Shown: positions 11,407 to 23,128 of the stretch, one piece after another
Numbering within the stretch: the first letter of the stretch is position 1
Layout of the letters: the number at the start of each line of letters is the position of its first letter
DNA from: Toxoplasma gondii ME49
Lineage: Eukaryota > Apicomplexa > Conoidasida > Eucoccidiorida > Sarcocystidae
Reading direction: 5' to 3'
NCBI RefSeq assembly: GCF_000006565.2
Contig: NC_031479.1
Span: forward strand, 744,001-808,000
DNA length: 64,000 bases
Translations under genes and position numbers: made by a program
The notes under the pieces: model-generated
Databases searched by the model: none
What the model was told of the DNA's origin: nothing
The model's input: only the letters and a program-made list of their open reading frames with translations

Positions 11407-14400
11407 CGGAGATTGTTCTGTATGTATGTACAAGTATGTTGCTGCACATTTACGTAATCACATCTATATTATGTGCTCATGTGTAGTTTTTGTGTAGAAT
11501 CTCTGTGTCGAGCCATGTGTGTTTCTATCGATTCGTAGACGTGGTTGTCCCTAGTTGTTCGCACTCAGAGTTCTCTGTGTGTCTGGGTGAAGAATGTTCC
11601 AGGTCTTGCTCGTCTGTGGACTGCTAAAGAGCGTCGGCGTGTGTGTCTCTGCACTGCGTCTCCGAGTGGTTTGCGTTTTTGGAGGACTCCAGCCATATTT
11701 CCGGTTCGTCTCCTTTCTTCGCGATGTCTGTCTTGTCATCTGCTGCTGCGCTTCCCCGTTTTGACTTCTTCTTCGTGTTTCCTTTGCAGCCGCGCGGTGT
11801 TCTGTTTCGTTCCGCCGTACCCGGCCGCAAAGAATCTCGACGACGGCCGCTTTCACATCGTCCCGGACCTTCGAATAATGCAGACTGTCTTGGCGCATTT
11901 GCAGAAAGTGGACGTCGCGCGGAGCTACGTCGTCCTCTCGGTTGACCAACTTCTCATCCAGTCGCAGATCGTCGCCTTCGACAGGAGCGGCAAGCGCGCG
12001 GCCTCTGCCGTCTTCGTTCTGAAGCCTAGAAGTAAGCTTGGTGGAGACAGCAGCCGGCTTTCGCGTGCGGAAGTGCGAACTGGACAACTCGCTGAAATCA
12101 GCGGAAGAGCTCTCGCGGAGTTATTCTTCATGAAACGCGTGATTCGGGCGACTCGCGAACACGATCCAGCTGTGCAGGAACACCTCCCGGATGAACGGGG
12201 AACGCGGCTGCGCTATGGAGAAAGCTTTGTTTGTCTGGGTGCAGTCGACTCGTCGTTCAAGGGACTCGCACCCCTCTTCATGTGCCAGGCGCAGGATGCA
12301 GACAGGGTGTTTGTGTGTGTTGTCTGAAGCTGCTTTACATGTTTTTCTCAGCGCGCGCGTGGAGGTGTCGTGGAAACAGTTGATCCGTTGCAGAGGCGTT
12401 TGTCTAGCGCGTGCGAGAGACTGGGAGCTAGGAAAACAGTGCTTGGAAGTGGGGTAATTCTGTGGGGGCTGTTTTTAGGGTGATGTCAGATGCGAAGTCG
12501 CATGTCTCCATCGCCGTCGGTTTCCCCTGGGTTTGTGTCATGGGCTGAAGGCGCTACTGACGGATGCTTTCCTCGCGCAGTCTTCTTCAGTCTCTGATCT
12601 TCTTCAGTCTCGGATGCTGACCGTATACGGAGGATGCAGTCCCGGTTTCGCTCGCGAAGCGACGCACGTCGACCGGAGACAAACGTTTTCGACCACCCTG
12701 TCGGCCGGTGGCAGAGATAAGCAGGGGCATCGGGGACTCTTCTTGGAAGACACTCTGGAGCGAGAAGGAAGTCGGCTGCGTCTTGAATTGGATCCTCGTC
12801 GAATTGCGGAGAAATTGAATTTTCCCAAGTTCACGGAGCGCACGTCGTGCTGTCGATGTTTGCTGTCTCTTTCGCTTGCAGGCACTCATGGAGGCGATGT
12901 GATGTTTTCTCGAATCGATTCGTACGGCTTCGAGTTTCGACGAAATCTCTCGAGACACTCCCGCGATGTGATGCGCGAGGCCTTGCGAGCAACGGGACCG
13001 AAAACGAGAGTCCTCATCGTGTACGCAGGACAACGTCCAGGTGAGTTCATGTGTCAAGTAGTTTTTCTGAAATTCCCTTTTCGACGTTTTTCTCTGAAAC
13101 CCTTTCCTCTGAAATCCTTTCTCTCGATTCGTTCTGCTCTCCTTTTCCTTCCTCTAAAGTGCTCAAAGGTCGTCTCACTCAAACTCCGTTTCCTGAGGTT
13201 GTTTACACTTTGTTCTGAAGTCTTTCGTAAATTCCTTCTAAATCTTTTTCCTACGACCCCTTTTTTATTCTTCTTCCCGAAACACTCTTTTCTTCAGTTC
13301 TCTTCAATTCTTTTTGCTGAGACAGTACTCTGGAATCCGTTTTATGGAATCCCTTCTCGGAATGTCTACCCTGGAATCACTTTCCTCGCAGAGATTCATG
13401 ACTCAGGACCACCGTATCCCCTCCAGCATGTGCGTGTCGGAAGCCTCTGCGTTTGCAGGGTGTATGGGGGAAAACGCCTTTATGTGCTGTCAAGTGCGCC
13501 AGGAGAAAATCTATACATCTGTCGTTCGGCGACACTAATGGCAGTTTCCTTTACGTGGTCGGATAATGCTGCCTTCAATTCCTGTGGTCATTTGTTCCAC
13601 CTTTCCAACGAGTTGTCTTTTCCTTGTCGTGATCAGTTTCGACTGCGACTGGTCCATGCTTATCTTCTATTTCTATCTTTGTCGTCCTGTCTCGTTTGTC
13701 TTAATATCTGCTTCGGGTATATATATATATATATATTTCTCTTCTCTATCTCTCTTGATCTCTGAATGTGGGACATGTAATATATATATGTATATATATA
13801 TATATATGCACGTTTTTCTGTGCGTGTGTGTTTTTTAGCGACACGTCGAGGGAGCGAGGCTTCGATGCGGCACCATTCGATGACGTACCTTGCGGAGGCG
13901 GGGAGTTGCGCGGCGGAGTTCGCGAGATATAACGACCAGTCACTTCCAGAAATTCAGCAGTTGTCGACGAGGCTGAGGTCCGAACTTCGTTTCTTCATGG
14001 CGATCGAGAGAAACTGCAGAAAGGCTTTGGTCTCAGCTCGCATTCCGCCCGACGTGGAGCAGACTCTCCACCTCCCTCCCATCAACATGGGCGTCTACCG
14101 AATCTACCACATCAACCAAACTGCGGTTTTCGCTGCCTTCTCAGAGGTTCCTCTCCCCAGTGTGCCCCTCTCTTCCTTCTTCAGGTAAACGCGGAGAACA
14201 AAGAAAAATGTTTTTCTTCGATCAGCGTTCTTGCCTCGGGGTCTTGAAGAGACACGCTCGTCTCAGAGACAACAGACGTATTATAGCTGTATGCTGTGTC
14301 CATGTGTGTGAGTGTCTGGGAATACACTTGTGCATATATACGTGTACATATTTGTGTGTTTACCACATGTGTGTATATATGTATATATATATGTATATAT

Positions 14401-17400
14401 ATGTATATATATATATATGCATGTGTATAACTGTAGGTGTGTCTGTACCCTATGTGGAAGTGCAGACGGTGAAAGCCGAGGAGGCGTTCAGGTGCATGTC
14501 TGTGTGCGAATCGGATGACCGCTCACGCGTTCCGTGGAATTTATTCTCTGCGGCGGAACTCGGCCACGGGGGGTGTCTAGACACCGGACGCGTTTCAGGC
14601 GGCGTTGCGTTCGCGTCTCAGGTCTGCCGTCGGACTGCTGCGACTGGAGATAACGCGTTCTCGCTTCGGGCGGAAGGAGTTCGCTGTGCCGCCCCGCGCA
14701 GCGCTGGCCCAAGCGCTCTCGACTTTGTTTTCTCAGCGCATCGACGGAGATGCGCTTGTGACTTTGCGCGCGCGCGTGACCTCCGACACACGGTTGAGCT
14801 GGGTGAGAAGGAAGAAAGCTCGGACGTCTATACACCTGGAGACGAGTGTGGCGCCTCCGCTGTACGTGGGAACTCACCTAGTCGCAGACATCCGGAAAGA
14901 ATACCTGACGCCGCAGGCGATTCTTACTTCCGTGGCTGACTATGTCGCGAACAAGTACCTCTCGCAGAACTTCATGCGGTACAGAGAAAAGCTCGAAGGC
15001 CGAGTTCTCTACATCCAAATTTCGCAACAAGGTTAGAGACCGGAGACAAAAGCAGAAGAAGCATGGAGCCAGCGGGAGAGGAAGAGCAGGAGAGAGGAAA
15101 GAAGGAAAGGAGAAGGCCAGAGAGAGCGAAGGACGTGAATGAGGGAACCAGGAGGAGTAACTGAAGATAGAGATGAGAACGAGTGAAGAAAGAAACTGGT
15201 GAAGACACGGTGGAGAGAGAACGAGCTCTGGTGTTTCAACAGTCCGGAGTCGTCGACATGCTCGTGTATCGAGTGCGCATGCGCTTGTGTCGATAGGGAG
15301 AAGGGATTTTGACGCAGCCCTCTGTGTTGTTCATGCGTTGCTGGAGAACCGCACAGGAAGAGGAAAAAGCAAAGACTATCCTCAGGCAGAGAAGAGCGTC
15401 ACCAGGTAGACAGCCGTTTAAAATTTGAGAAGCATGGTGAGGAAGAGCGTTGGAGCAGACGAGAGGCTTCTCGTCTGGCTCACTCAGAGGCCTAGCGAGC
15501 GAAGAAGGACGAATCTTTTATCGAGGAGAAAAAAGCAGTCTCTCGTCCGCAGAACGCCGTACATAGCAGTCCAGACAGGACGTGGCGGCGCCGGTGTGGC
15601 GCCTTGTGTGGGGATTCGTCAGTGTGGTGAAAAAGAAGGAAGCAGCGAGCTAGAAAACGAGAAGATAAACGAGGCATGGCAACGGTCTCGCTCTTCGAGC
15701 GGCCCTAGGGACTAGCTCCGAATGAACCTGGGTTTGTCTGCTCTAAAAAACCTGCATTTTTCAGAGGAAGTGGCGCCAGAGGCCACAAGCGAAACGCTTC
15801 GGAAATGTGGAAGAACCTGCCGGTTTGTCTCCTTATGCATGCATGCACACTCAACAGTACCCACATAGGTGCATGCATGTTCGTAAGTGTACATATATTT
15901 GCACGTATATATAATATTTATACTGGGTTTCTTTCAAGAGACAAGTTTGTATGTGAGGGAAGGTGTCGTGGACGCGCATGTGGGCAGGGTAGATCGAGAG
16001 GACAGCGAAAGGTTTTGGGAATCTGGATCTCCCGCGACTGTCGCCGACAGTGGAGACAAGCGAGAGGGTCATAGCTAGAAGGACCACGAGGTAGATTGAG
16101 CGAGTTCAGAAGAAGGTGGAGAAACGGGTGCGATGTGTTTGCTGTGGAAGGATGCAAAGAACGGATTCAAGCGGCACACACTAGGCGAGAGAGGAAAGAG
16201 ACGATCGTGGAGGAGCAGACGAAGAAATAACTCTTTTCTACACAGAAAAGAAAGAAAGAGAGAGTCGCTGTCTGGGGGTGTCGTGAGTCAACTGCAGGTG
16301 GTTTTTTCGTTTTGAGTGCAAAGGTGCTTCGAAGACACACTCGTCTCGTTTCTCTCTTTCGACTGCGCTTCTCGCTTCACGGGTTCCTTGGACCGCCGTG
16401 TGTGCATGCACCCGCACAGACTCCAAGGGCAGTTGGTACTTCTTGTCTTCGTTTTATTTTTCGTTTCGGAAAACGCATATTTCTCGACGAAGCTTTCTTT
16501 TCTTTGGGCTCGCCTCCCTTCTCGCCGCCGCTGTTCTGGTTCCCAGAACCCTCAACAGTTCGCGGGAGAGGAACGCGTTGCCTGTCAGACCAGAGGTGTG
16601 TGGCCTGCCGAAACAGTCCGGTTCGATGGTCGTGTGTGTCCCATGATGTTTTTGCGGGATTTCAGCGGAGTTCACTCTGACATTCTACAGCGATTCAGGT
16701 TTAAGAATCGAGTTTGGAGAGGGCACAAAGGCTTCTTGTTGAAGGAACTGAAAGAGTTGGAGTTTTGTGGCTTAAGGCGATTAGACAATGCTGCATCAAC
16801 GTTCTGGTTCGAGATGCAGTTCGGGTCTTCCAGTTTCCCCTCGGCGGAAGCGCGGAAGACATAGCACCTCTCCGAGACCAGGGAGAAGTCCATGCCATCG
16901 TGATGTATATTTGCGAGATGCATATCTTTTGAATTCGCTTGCCTGGCGGTCGAGGCGACCTCAAGAGCAGTTTGAGTGCACCTACTCTCTCGACGAAGAG
17001 AGAGTACAGAAGCGGTCTCTTCCTCACTCGCATGTGACCCTGCTCTGTTTCGTCTTTCCATGGATTCTTCCTCACAGCTCGGGCAGTCCCTCGGCGATTC
17101 AAAAGGTCTCTCTTTTGTGTTGAAACGCGTTGCATGCATCTGCCGCTTGCAGAGCTGCGGTGTGAGCACACTGCACAGCTACCCACCAGCATCTCGCCGA
17201 GGCCGCGCGTCTTCTTGGCAACTGAAAGGAGATTTTTCTCAGAAGCGACAGTTGAGAGATTCTTTATCTGGATTCCAAAGGAACACATTGGTTTTCAACG
17301 TTAGTGTCTGGTCTGCTGCACTCCGAGCTGAGATTCTGTTCAGCTTCTCGCCTTCGCACAAACGAGGATGGACCATCACCCCAAGGAGGGTCCCAGATCG

Positions 17401-17594
17401 CCCTCGCTGCCTATTTGACACAACTCCACGGTGGGAGTTCCGCGCTCGTGAACGATCCTAGTTTCTCTTCCCTAAATCCTTCTAAACAGCGGATTCTACG
17501 ATACGCTCTTCACTTGCGCAGTTCCGACCTCAAACGCGGACCTCAAAGATTCCGACACACAAAAATGGCTCTGCGTGTACAAACACGCTGCTGA
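7293..17594 (+). CDS. Ten-exon gene of unknown function, membrane or secretory
   Basis: I do not recognise the family. Proposed exons: 7293-8187, 8644-8723, 9015-9171, 9956-10161, 10869-11251, 11790-12306, 12581-13040, 13839-14146, 14581-15031, 17344-17594. Phases agree at every junction and give about 1235 residues. Most donors are GTGAG, GTAAA or GTAAGG; acceptors are pyrimidine-rich CAG or TAG. Exon 1 is Ser/Arg-rich with one hydrophobic segment (LFLWPILLSCLVCLEF, about residue 113) that could be a signal anchor, then an acidic region. Exons 3-5 are strongly helical (for example GILDQARSRVDVWVEGAG and a KKKEEEFALFL stretch), suggesting coiled coil. Exons 6-9 look globular. Weak points are the start (ATGs at 7293 and 7323), the exon 6 donor, exon 7's 5' half, the exon 8 end (a better donor at 14185 breaks phase), and the 2.3-kb last intron, which may hide exons. 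Confidence 0.6.
8351..8382. repeat. (TA)-rich microsatellite, intron 1
   Basis: Imperfect TATATG/TATA run within the first intron of the ten-exon gene. Confidence 0.8.
11376..11402. repeat. (TA)n microsatellite, intron 5
   Basis: Near-perfect TA dinucleotide run preceded by CATA/TACATA repeats from about 11330, inside the intron 11252-11789. Confidence 0.9.
13060..13400. repeat. Degenerate TCTGAAATCCTTT-type repeats in intron 7
   Basis: Pyrimidine-rich intron sequence built from loosely repeated units such as TCTGAAACCCTTTCC, TCTGAAATCCTTTC, CTGGAATCCGTTTTAT and CTGGAATCACTTTCC, at irregular 15-25 base spacing. The pattern decays rightwards. It has no conserved reading frame. Confidence 0.55.
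13718..13807. repeat. Two (TA)n tracts, intron 7
   Basis: TA runs at 13718-13737 and 13780-13807 lie shortly before the exon 8 acceptor at 13838. Confidence 0.85.
14370..14418. repeat. (TA)/(TATG) microsatellite, intron 8
   Basis: Alternating TATATG and TATATA units in the intron between exons 8 and 9 of the ten-exon gene. Confidence 0.85.
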
Positions 17595-18527
17595 TAACCT
17601 CTTCCCTCTTGCCGGCATCCCAGCGAGCACAGCTCTTCATTCTTAACTGTCGATGTTGACGTACTCCTTACTTCATATATATATATATATATATATATGT
17701 TACGAGCACACTGCTTATATGCATACATATGCATGTGCATCGATTTGTCTGTATATGTGTATATATTTGAGTAGATACGTCTGGAGAACGGAGACGGTCC
17801 CTGCCAAGAGAGTTAGGCGCGCTTTTAGAATCTACGGTTCAGGAGTGAATGTGGGAAGAAGAGGAGCGTCCTTGTTGAGCTGGTGCAACAGACGAAGGAG
17901 CCAAGGCTTAGACGGGAGATGTTTCTCTGGATTGTCTCCTTTTTTCGAGGCAAGACCAATCTTTGTGCGAGAGACACACGGCCAAGGAAGACCGAGACAA
18001 ACTGATACGCATTCGTTTTCGATTCCTCTTCGTTCTGCGTCTCGATTGAAAAGGACGCACGGAAGCTTCCGGGTGAGGCAGCAGAACCTGCAGTCCCCAG
18101 AAAAAGCAGATCGATGATCTTCTCAAGGCGAAGCAGCGGGATGACGCTCCATGCTGCATTCTGTGTCTGAACTCTAAGTGGAGCACCTCTGTGAGCAGAG
18201 AAACGATTTCCAGGATCGAGGAGACGCCCTTTCTGCGCCTCCTCCTTGCTGTGCAGCGACTCCTGCAAACGCATTCTCCCAGGGAGGCGAATGCTGCAGC
18301 GAGGCCGCGGTTCGATGTTTTCTCGAGGAAGGCGAAAGCGATTCTCAAGCGTAAGTCTCTGAAGCGCGAGTGCGAAGTGTGGAATGGTTCCAGCAGCAAA
18401 GGACTGAAGAGAAGAGCAGGCTTTTCCTCTGCTTCGAGGAGCACTGGATGCTCGCACATGCCCCAGAGGCGAGAGAGGAACGGGTGTTTCGAAGACTTCG
18501 TAGCAGAGGAGATGACGAGCGGAATCA
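17595..18527. other. Convergent intergenic region
   Basis: Lies between the 3' ends of the plus-strand ten-exon gene and the minus-strand TMEM230-like gene, so it should be 3' UTR for both. It contains a (TA)13-type tract at 17674-17699. Long minus-strand frames here (17825-18457 and the lower part of 17908-18885) are Arg/Ser/Leu-rich and lack splice support; I treat them as non-coding. Confidence 0.55.
17674..17699. repeat. (TA)n microsatellite
   Basis: Perfect TA run of about 26 bases, 80 bases after the proposed stop of the ten-exon gene. Confidence 0.9.
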
Positions 18528-19730
18528 TCAACGCAGAAGGCGAACAGAGAAGCCTGGAACTTTCAAGAAGATGAGGACGAAAACCACGAAGTGGTAGACA
18601 CCAGGACACAAACAGAAAAAGGAAAGCAACGCGTAAGGAAAAGCCTCCCATGCGCCTTGCGTCGTCCACAGTCGCCAGCCGGCCCCGACGAAAACGGTTC
18701 CCGCCATGCAGAGGAGACATGCCTGGAAGCAAGAAAAAAAACAGAGTGGAAATGGAAGAAAAGCTGTGAAAGGAAGAGTGGCGAAGCGAGGCAGAGAAAC
18801 CCGTCAAAAAACAGAAGAGGAAAACCAAGACAAGAAGGAGACTAGCAACAAACAAATAGAAGACGACTGCCTCCGACGAAAGCACGAGAAAAAAACCAGA
18901 AGACCAGCACTGACACCACCAAGTCTCACAGCTACAGAAAAGCCGTGAGGAGAGGAAGTCGCATGACAGAAGGGTCGTGAAGGATACCCTTGAAGAGGCA
19001 AGAAGTCACAAAGAGAAGAAAAGAAGCGACAGGCTTCGTTGCTTCGCCACACACCAGGAAGAAGTCTCCTCGCGGCAACTCGACCGATTCGGTTCCTGGG
19101 AGAGGAGGAAACTGTCGCGCCTGAAAAGCTGCGGCGACCTTGGCGCCTTCTCTGAACTGTTTTTGCTCGGCAGCAGCTGAAAAGAACACAGACGTATAAG
19201 CCCAGAGAACGGTCAATGCAGACGGACGGGGAGTGACAGGACGATGTCTCTCGTGTCGCTTCGAAAACAAAGGAAAGCGAAAGTGAATGGAAAAATGAAA
19301 AAACTCAAGACATCCGTCCAGTCCTGCTGCGCGTTCCGGAACGGCTGAACGCAAACGCTGCTTTTAAGCAAAACGTCAGACTCCCTTCTCGCGTTTCTCT
19401 TCGTCACTCTTCACACGAGTGCCTCTCCGCAAATGCAAAGGTGAAGAGACCTTCGGAGACGCCTGGCGCCTCCTGAGAGTTGCTTGACCGTCCCCGCCTT
19501 CCACGTTGCGAGTGTTCAACGAAGAAAAAAGTCCTTTTAGCTTGAGAAGCTCGAAATCCCCTACTCGATTCGTCGCCATCGAAAGAAGCTGCTTCTTGCG
19601 ACTTTTCTGTCTCACGCGTCTCTCCTTTTGCCCCTCGTCGCTGGCGCAACTCAGAAGCGCCAGCGGAGGCAATACAGCCTGCAGAGCCTTCGTCCGCGAG
19701 GACTTCTACTTCAGGACTTGCGCCCAGCAT
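18528..19730 (-). CDS. TMEM230/TMEM134-like (DUF872) membrane protein
   Basis: Three exons on the minus strand, 19451-19730, 19055-19176 and 18528-18722, with matching phases (1, 0) and a predicted 198 residues. The N-terminal exon is polar (Glu/Ser/Arg-rich, cytosolic). The last two exons join as GDFFL/ACLLCMAGTVFVGAG, creating one membrane segment across the splice. A short loop follows, then a second hydrophobic segment (ALLSFFCLCPGVYHFVVFV), and a tail LKVPGFSV. Two close membrane spans with a PG-YH motif in the second and a short GFS tail are the pattern of the DUF872 family (TMEM230, TMEM134), small proteins of secretory or endosomal vesicles. The acceptor at 18723 (CTTGCTTCCAG) is strong; the exon 1 donor GTCTCT is weak. 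The start is the first ATG of the open exon, preceded by pyrimidine-rich 5' UTR. The family call rests on the C-terminal 75 residues only. Confidence 0.6.
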
Positions 19731-20745
19731 GTTGACTCGAGTCAAAAGAGAAGGAAACGGAGGTGGAGAGAGGGACGGAACTAGGAGGAAATAAAAAAGG
19801 AAAGAGAAGAGGGAAGGAGAAATGAGTCGGGAGACGAAGGTGTATAGAATATCTCGGAAGAAGTGAAAGAGGAAGCGGCACACCGGAGACAGCTAGCAGG
19901 AGGGAGAGCAGAAGGAGATGAGAAAAAATGGGTATACATGTTTGTAAATATCGATGGACTGAGGCAGGGAACGGAAGACAAGAGAAAGAAGAAGGAAGGA
20001 AATGCAAGAAAAGAGCAAACCGGCGCAAAACAGCGAGAAAAAACAGTTCGGAAAGTTGTCCGACTCAACGATGAAGAGGGGGGGGCAGCTCTCAGAGGCT
20101 GTGAAGGCGCCCGCGAGAAAAACGGAGATCTTCCCAAAAAGAAAAGACACATAAAACAGATATAGAAAAAGAGAAAATAAAGGACTTTCGACCTTTCTTG
20201 TTCGGCTCATGCTCCGCGTGTTGTGTCTTCTGTCACAGCGAGAAGGTCGTCTTTGCGATGTGCAGCACGTTCGACGGTGGACTTGAGCACACACTCCAGA
20301 GAGCATTTTACTGTCTGTTCTTATGTTTCATCTCTGAAGATGGATAGCTGTGGATTGCTTTCTTTCATCGCTTTCACTCTGGAGAGGCATGCAGGTCTTC
20401 TGCGTGTTTTTCGTCTTCTTCAGTAATCTCATACACTCTGCAGCGCATAGTGAACCTGTAACTAACGCCACGTACTGTTTACGACAAAGATACTCAGGAT
20501 GAGATTCTCCAGTCACCACTTGACATCCGTGGAGGTCTTCCTCTAATTCGTTTTACTTCAGGAAAGAAACGCCTGTGCTCGTAAATGCAACGTATGCTCA
20601 GAGAACTGAGAAAACGTGGAGACTGGCCGTGACACACTTTTCCTTCCTCTCTGTTTTGCCTCTGCGAGACCACTCTGAAATCCCGTGATCCTCACAGAAC
20701 TAAACCCGATTTAATTTGCCAGTTTAGGAACAGGTTCGTTGCTTT

Positions 20746-21105
20746 CATTCTGTGTACCGCCCCTGGTAAGATCGTGATTTTTTCTCTCAATACAAGTCTC
20801 GCGTTGCTTGTCAAGCTCCTTGTGTCTACTGAGATTGGCACAGATTAGTCTGGCATTGTTTATCCCAGTTGAGTGGAATATTAGCATTGACGTTTCCATT
20901 CTGTGTACCCCCCTTGTGAGATCGTGATGTTTTCTGTCAATATGAGTCTCGCGTTGCTTGTATCTACTGAGACTCGCACAGATTAGTCTGGCATTGTTTA
21001 TCCCAGTTAAGTGGAATATTAGCATTGACGTTTCCATTCTGTGTAGAGCCCATGTAAAATCGTGATGTCTTCTCTCAATATGAGTCTAGCGTTGCTTGTC
21101 TCGCC
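20746..21105. repeat. Tandem repeat, 2.5 units of about 138-151 bp
   Basis: Unit 1 (about 20746-20896), unit 2 (about 20897-21034) and a partial unit 3 (about 21035-21105) each begin CATTCTGTGTA and share GATCGTGAT (ATCGTGATG in unit 3) and CGTTGCTTGT; units 1 and 2 also share ACAGATTAGTCTGGCATTG and AATATTAGCATTGACG. Unit 1 has a 12-base insertion relative to unit 2. On the minus strand an open frame (21037 to 20711) runs through both full units, so the length difference keeps frame. Confidence 0.85.
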
Positions 21106-22756
21106 CCATTCGCACGCGTCCATGTTGCTAGGTAGTCACTTTAAGAGCTGAACAGTGGAACTTCTATTAAGATGCACGCAGTTGAGTTTGAGGCTGAACT
21201 GGCAGAATGAACGGAAAATGAAAGCCGCCTCCTTGTTGAGTCGGTTCCTGTTTTTCTTTCAGATGATTTCTTTGACGGAACAAAACGCAGCTGAATCAGA
21301 AGCCCAGACATCCGGCGGCACTCCTGCAAGTGATTGAAGACTTATGAGATGAAAATGTGTTAACACTTGTGGTCGCCTCCCTTGTGCATCGAACACGTTC
21401 CTTGGGAATGTATATTGGTGGAGAGAAATCTCATTTTCTCTAAGTTTGCGCAACGAGCGCATTAAAAAAGTCGCACTGACAGAAGGCGTGAGCGAACTCC
21501 TTCCAGCTTCACTGCACACTAGACGAGGAGAAGAGAAAGAAAGGAGGCAGCTAGAGCAGACAACAATCTGAATTACCTTAGTTATGAGTGGATTTTTACT
21601 TGCCTTCGATGCCTAGGTTCCCCATATCTGAGATGTGGCTTTAACGCATGCATATTGCCCGTTGGAACACGTGGAGGAGAGCGATCGTGGCAGCGCCACT
21701 CTCGGCGAGAAGGCAAAGAATGGAGACGGTAGAAGTACAAGGAAAAGAGCCTCGAGAAAACAGGCGTGAACTGTAAAGTACGAGGAGGAAAGACATAGAA
21801 GACAGGTGGGACTAGAATGAAAAGGAAGAAATGCAGAATTCCTTCAACTCCCAGCTGAGAGACTTGCTAGGCGACCTAGAGATTTTCGTGAACAGATGGC
21901 CGCAAAAGGCATCGAGGGAGGAGCATTGCGGCACACCAAGAAAAGAAAAAACCGAGAGGAAAGTGCCTCGCGTTCGGTTTCTTCCCCGGTGTCTCATATG
22001 AGGGTCGCTCCCTCGAGTAGGCGTGAAACAAGCTACAAGACAGATAGAGATGGAGCCTTCTTCGGCAACTTGTGACTGTGCATCAATCTCCTTTTTCTTC
22101 GGGGTTTTTCTCTTATCCAACCCTAGAATATTCTCCCCTTTCTTCTTCCTTCCTGTTTCTCTTTCGACTACTCAGACTTCCCCGCCCCTCGCAATGTCTC
22201 ATTGTCACCACGAGGCCTCCCTCCCCCCCCCCCCACCACCACCGACCGTCAAGCAATCTTTTCGCTAGCTTTTCCCGACCTACGTTTTATGCTGCGTCGC
22301 GGAGCACCGGTTGTCTTCCACTTTTTCCTGCAAGATGCAAGACAACCATGAGGTTCCTGTTTGAACAGCTGGAACACGGCCGAAGTGTATCTGGGCGGAA
22401 TCCAGTCCACTCTGAAACGTGCGCTTTTTTTTCCGAAAAAAGAACGGCACAGTGAAGTCGGTCTGCTGTACCCGAAGAGATTTGCCAGCGGCAAGTTGCA
22501 AGGGAACCGCTTCATCATCCCGTTCACCCGAAGCGAAGCCCGGTTCTTTCTGTGAACCCGAGTCCCCAAAATCCAGGACACCCGACGACGCGGCGGCGGA
22601 CTCTCTTTGCTTCCTAATCCCTCCCGTGTCTGCTGTGTGGAGCTTCCGGAAAGCCGTGCGTCCCGCAAAGATCGCGTGAAACGGCGGATGCAACTTCTTG
22701 AAGGCTTCGCTTTCTGTGGTGGTTCTCTCCGCCGCGTGTTCTGGCGCGTAGCCGAT

Positions 22757-22768
22757 TGTACATACACC
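22757..22768. repeat. TGTACATACACC motif
   Basis: One of several near-palindromic TGTAYRTACACC-like 12-mers clustered in and before the 1033-residue gene. This copy is in the presumed 5' leader. Confidence 0.4.
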
Positions 22769-23128
22769 CCAGAAGACCGGAGAAGACTCCTACTGGCCCC
22801 GGCTCGTCGCTTTCCTCGGTTTACCTCCCTCTCTGCCCAACGTGTTTCCATTCCAAAATTGTCCTCCGTCCAAGGTTCCAACCTCTTCGATCGAGAGTCG
22901 AAGCAGCGTCTGCCTCTGCGTCTCTTCACAGGTGTCGTTGTTTCCGTGAAAGTCTTCCGAACGCAGAACCCACCGGAAGCGAGCGTCCGACTGCACCCTC
23001 GGTCGGCACTTGCAGAGAGACCTTCCCCTCCGGTCTTTTTTTCCCTCGTCTGAAGAAGGCATCGCAGGCGTGTCTGGTGGCGAAGAAGAGCCGCTTTTCT
23101 CCGAACTTTTTTTTGAGCAGCAGGGGAC

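Larger units (their letters stand above)
19731..23128. other. Intergenic region with divergent promoters
   Basis: Lies between the start of the minus-strand TMEM230-like gene and the start of the plus-strand 1033-residue gene. It holds purine-rich sequence (19790-20180), the tandem repeat at 20746-21105, a run of 13 C near 22227, and a long GC-rich leader (about 22270-23128) that is probably 5' UTR. Open frames of 120-350 codons on both strands in 22249-23304 overlap each other and look like GC-driven shadows. Confidence 0.55.

Noticed and set aside
16316..16864. 182-codon frame inside the last intron of the ten-exon gene
   Set aside because: Contains an acceptor-like TTCCCAG at about 16548, but no exon built from it extends convincingly or resembles the rest of the protein. 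Left as intron, with a note that exons may be hidden there.
17825..18457. 210-codon minus-strand frame below the TMEM230-like stop
   Set aside because: No acceptor joins it in phase to the preceding exon, which already ends in a good stop; composition is Ser/Arg/Leu-rich.
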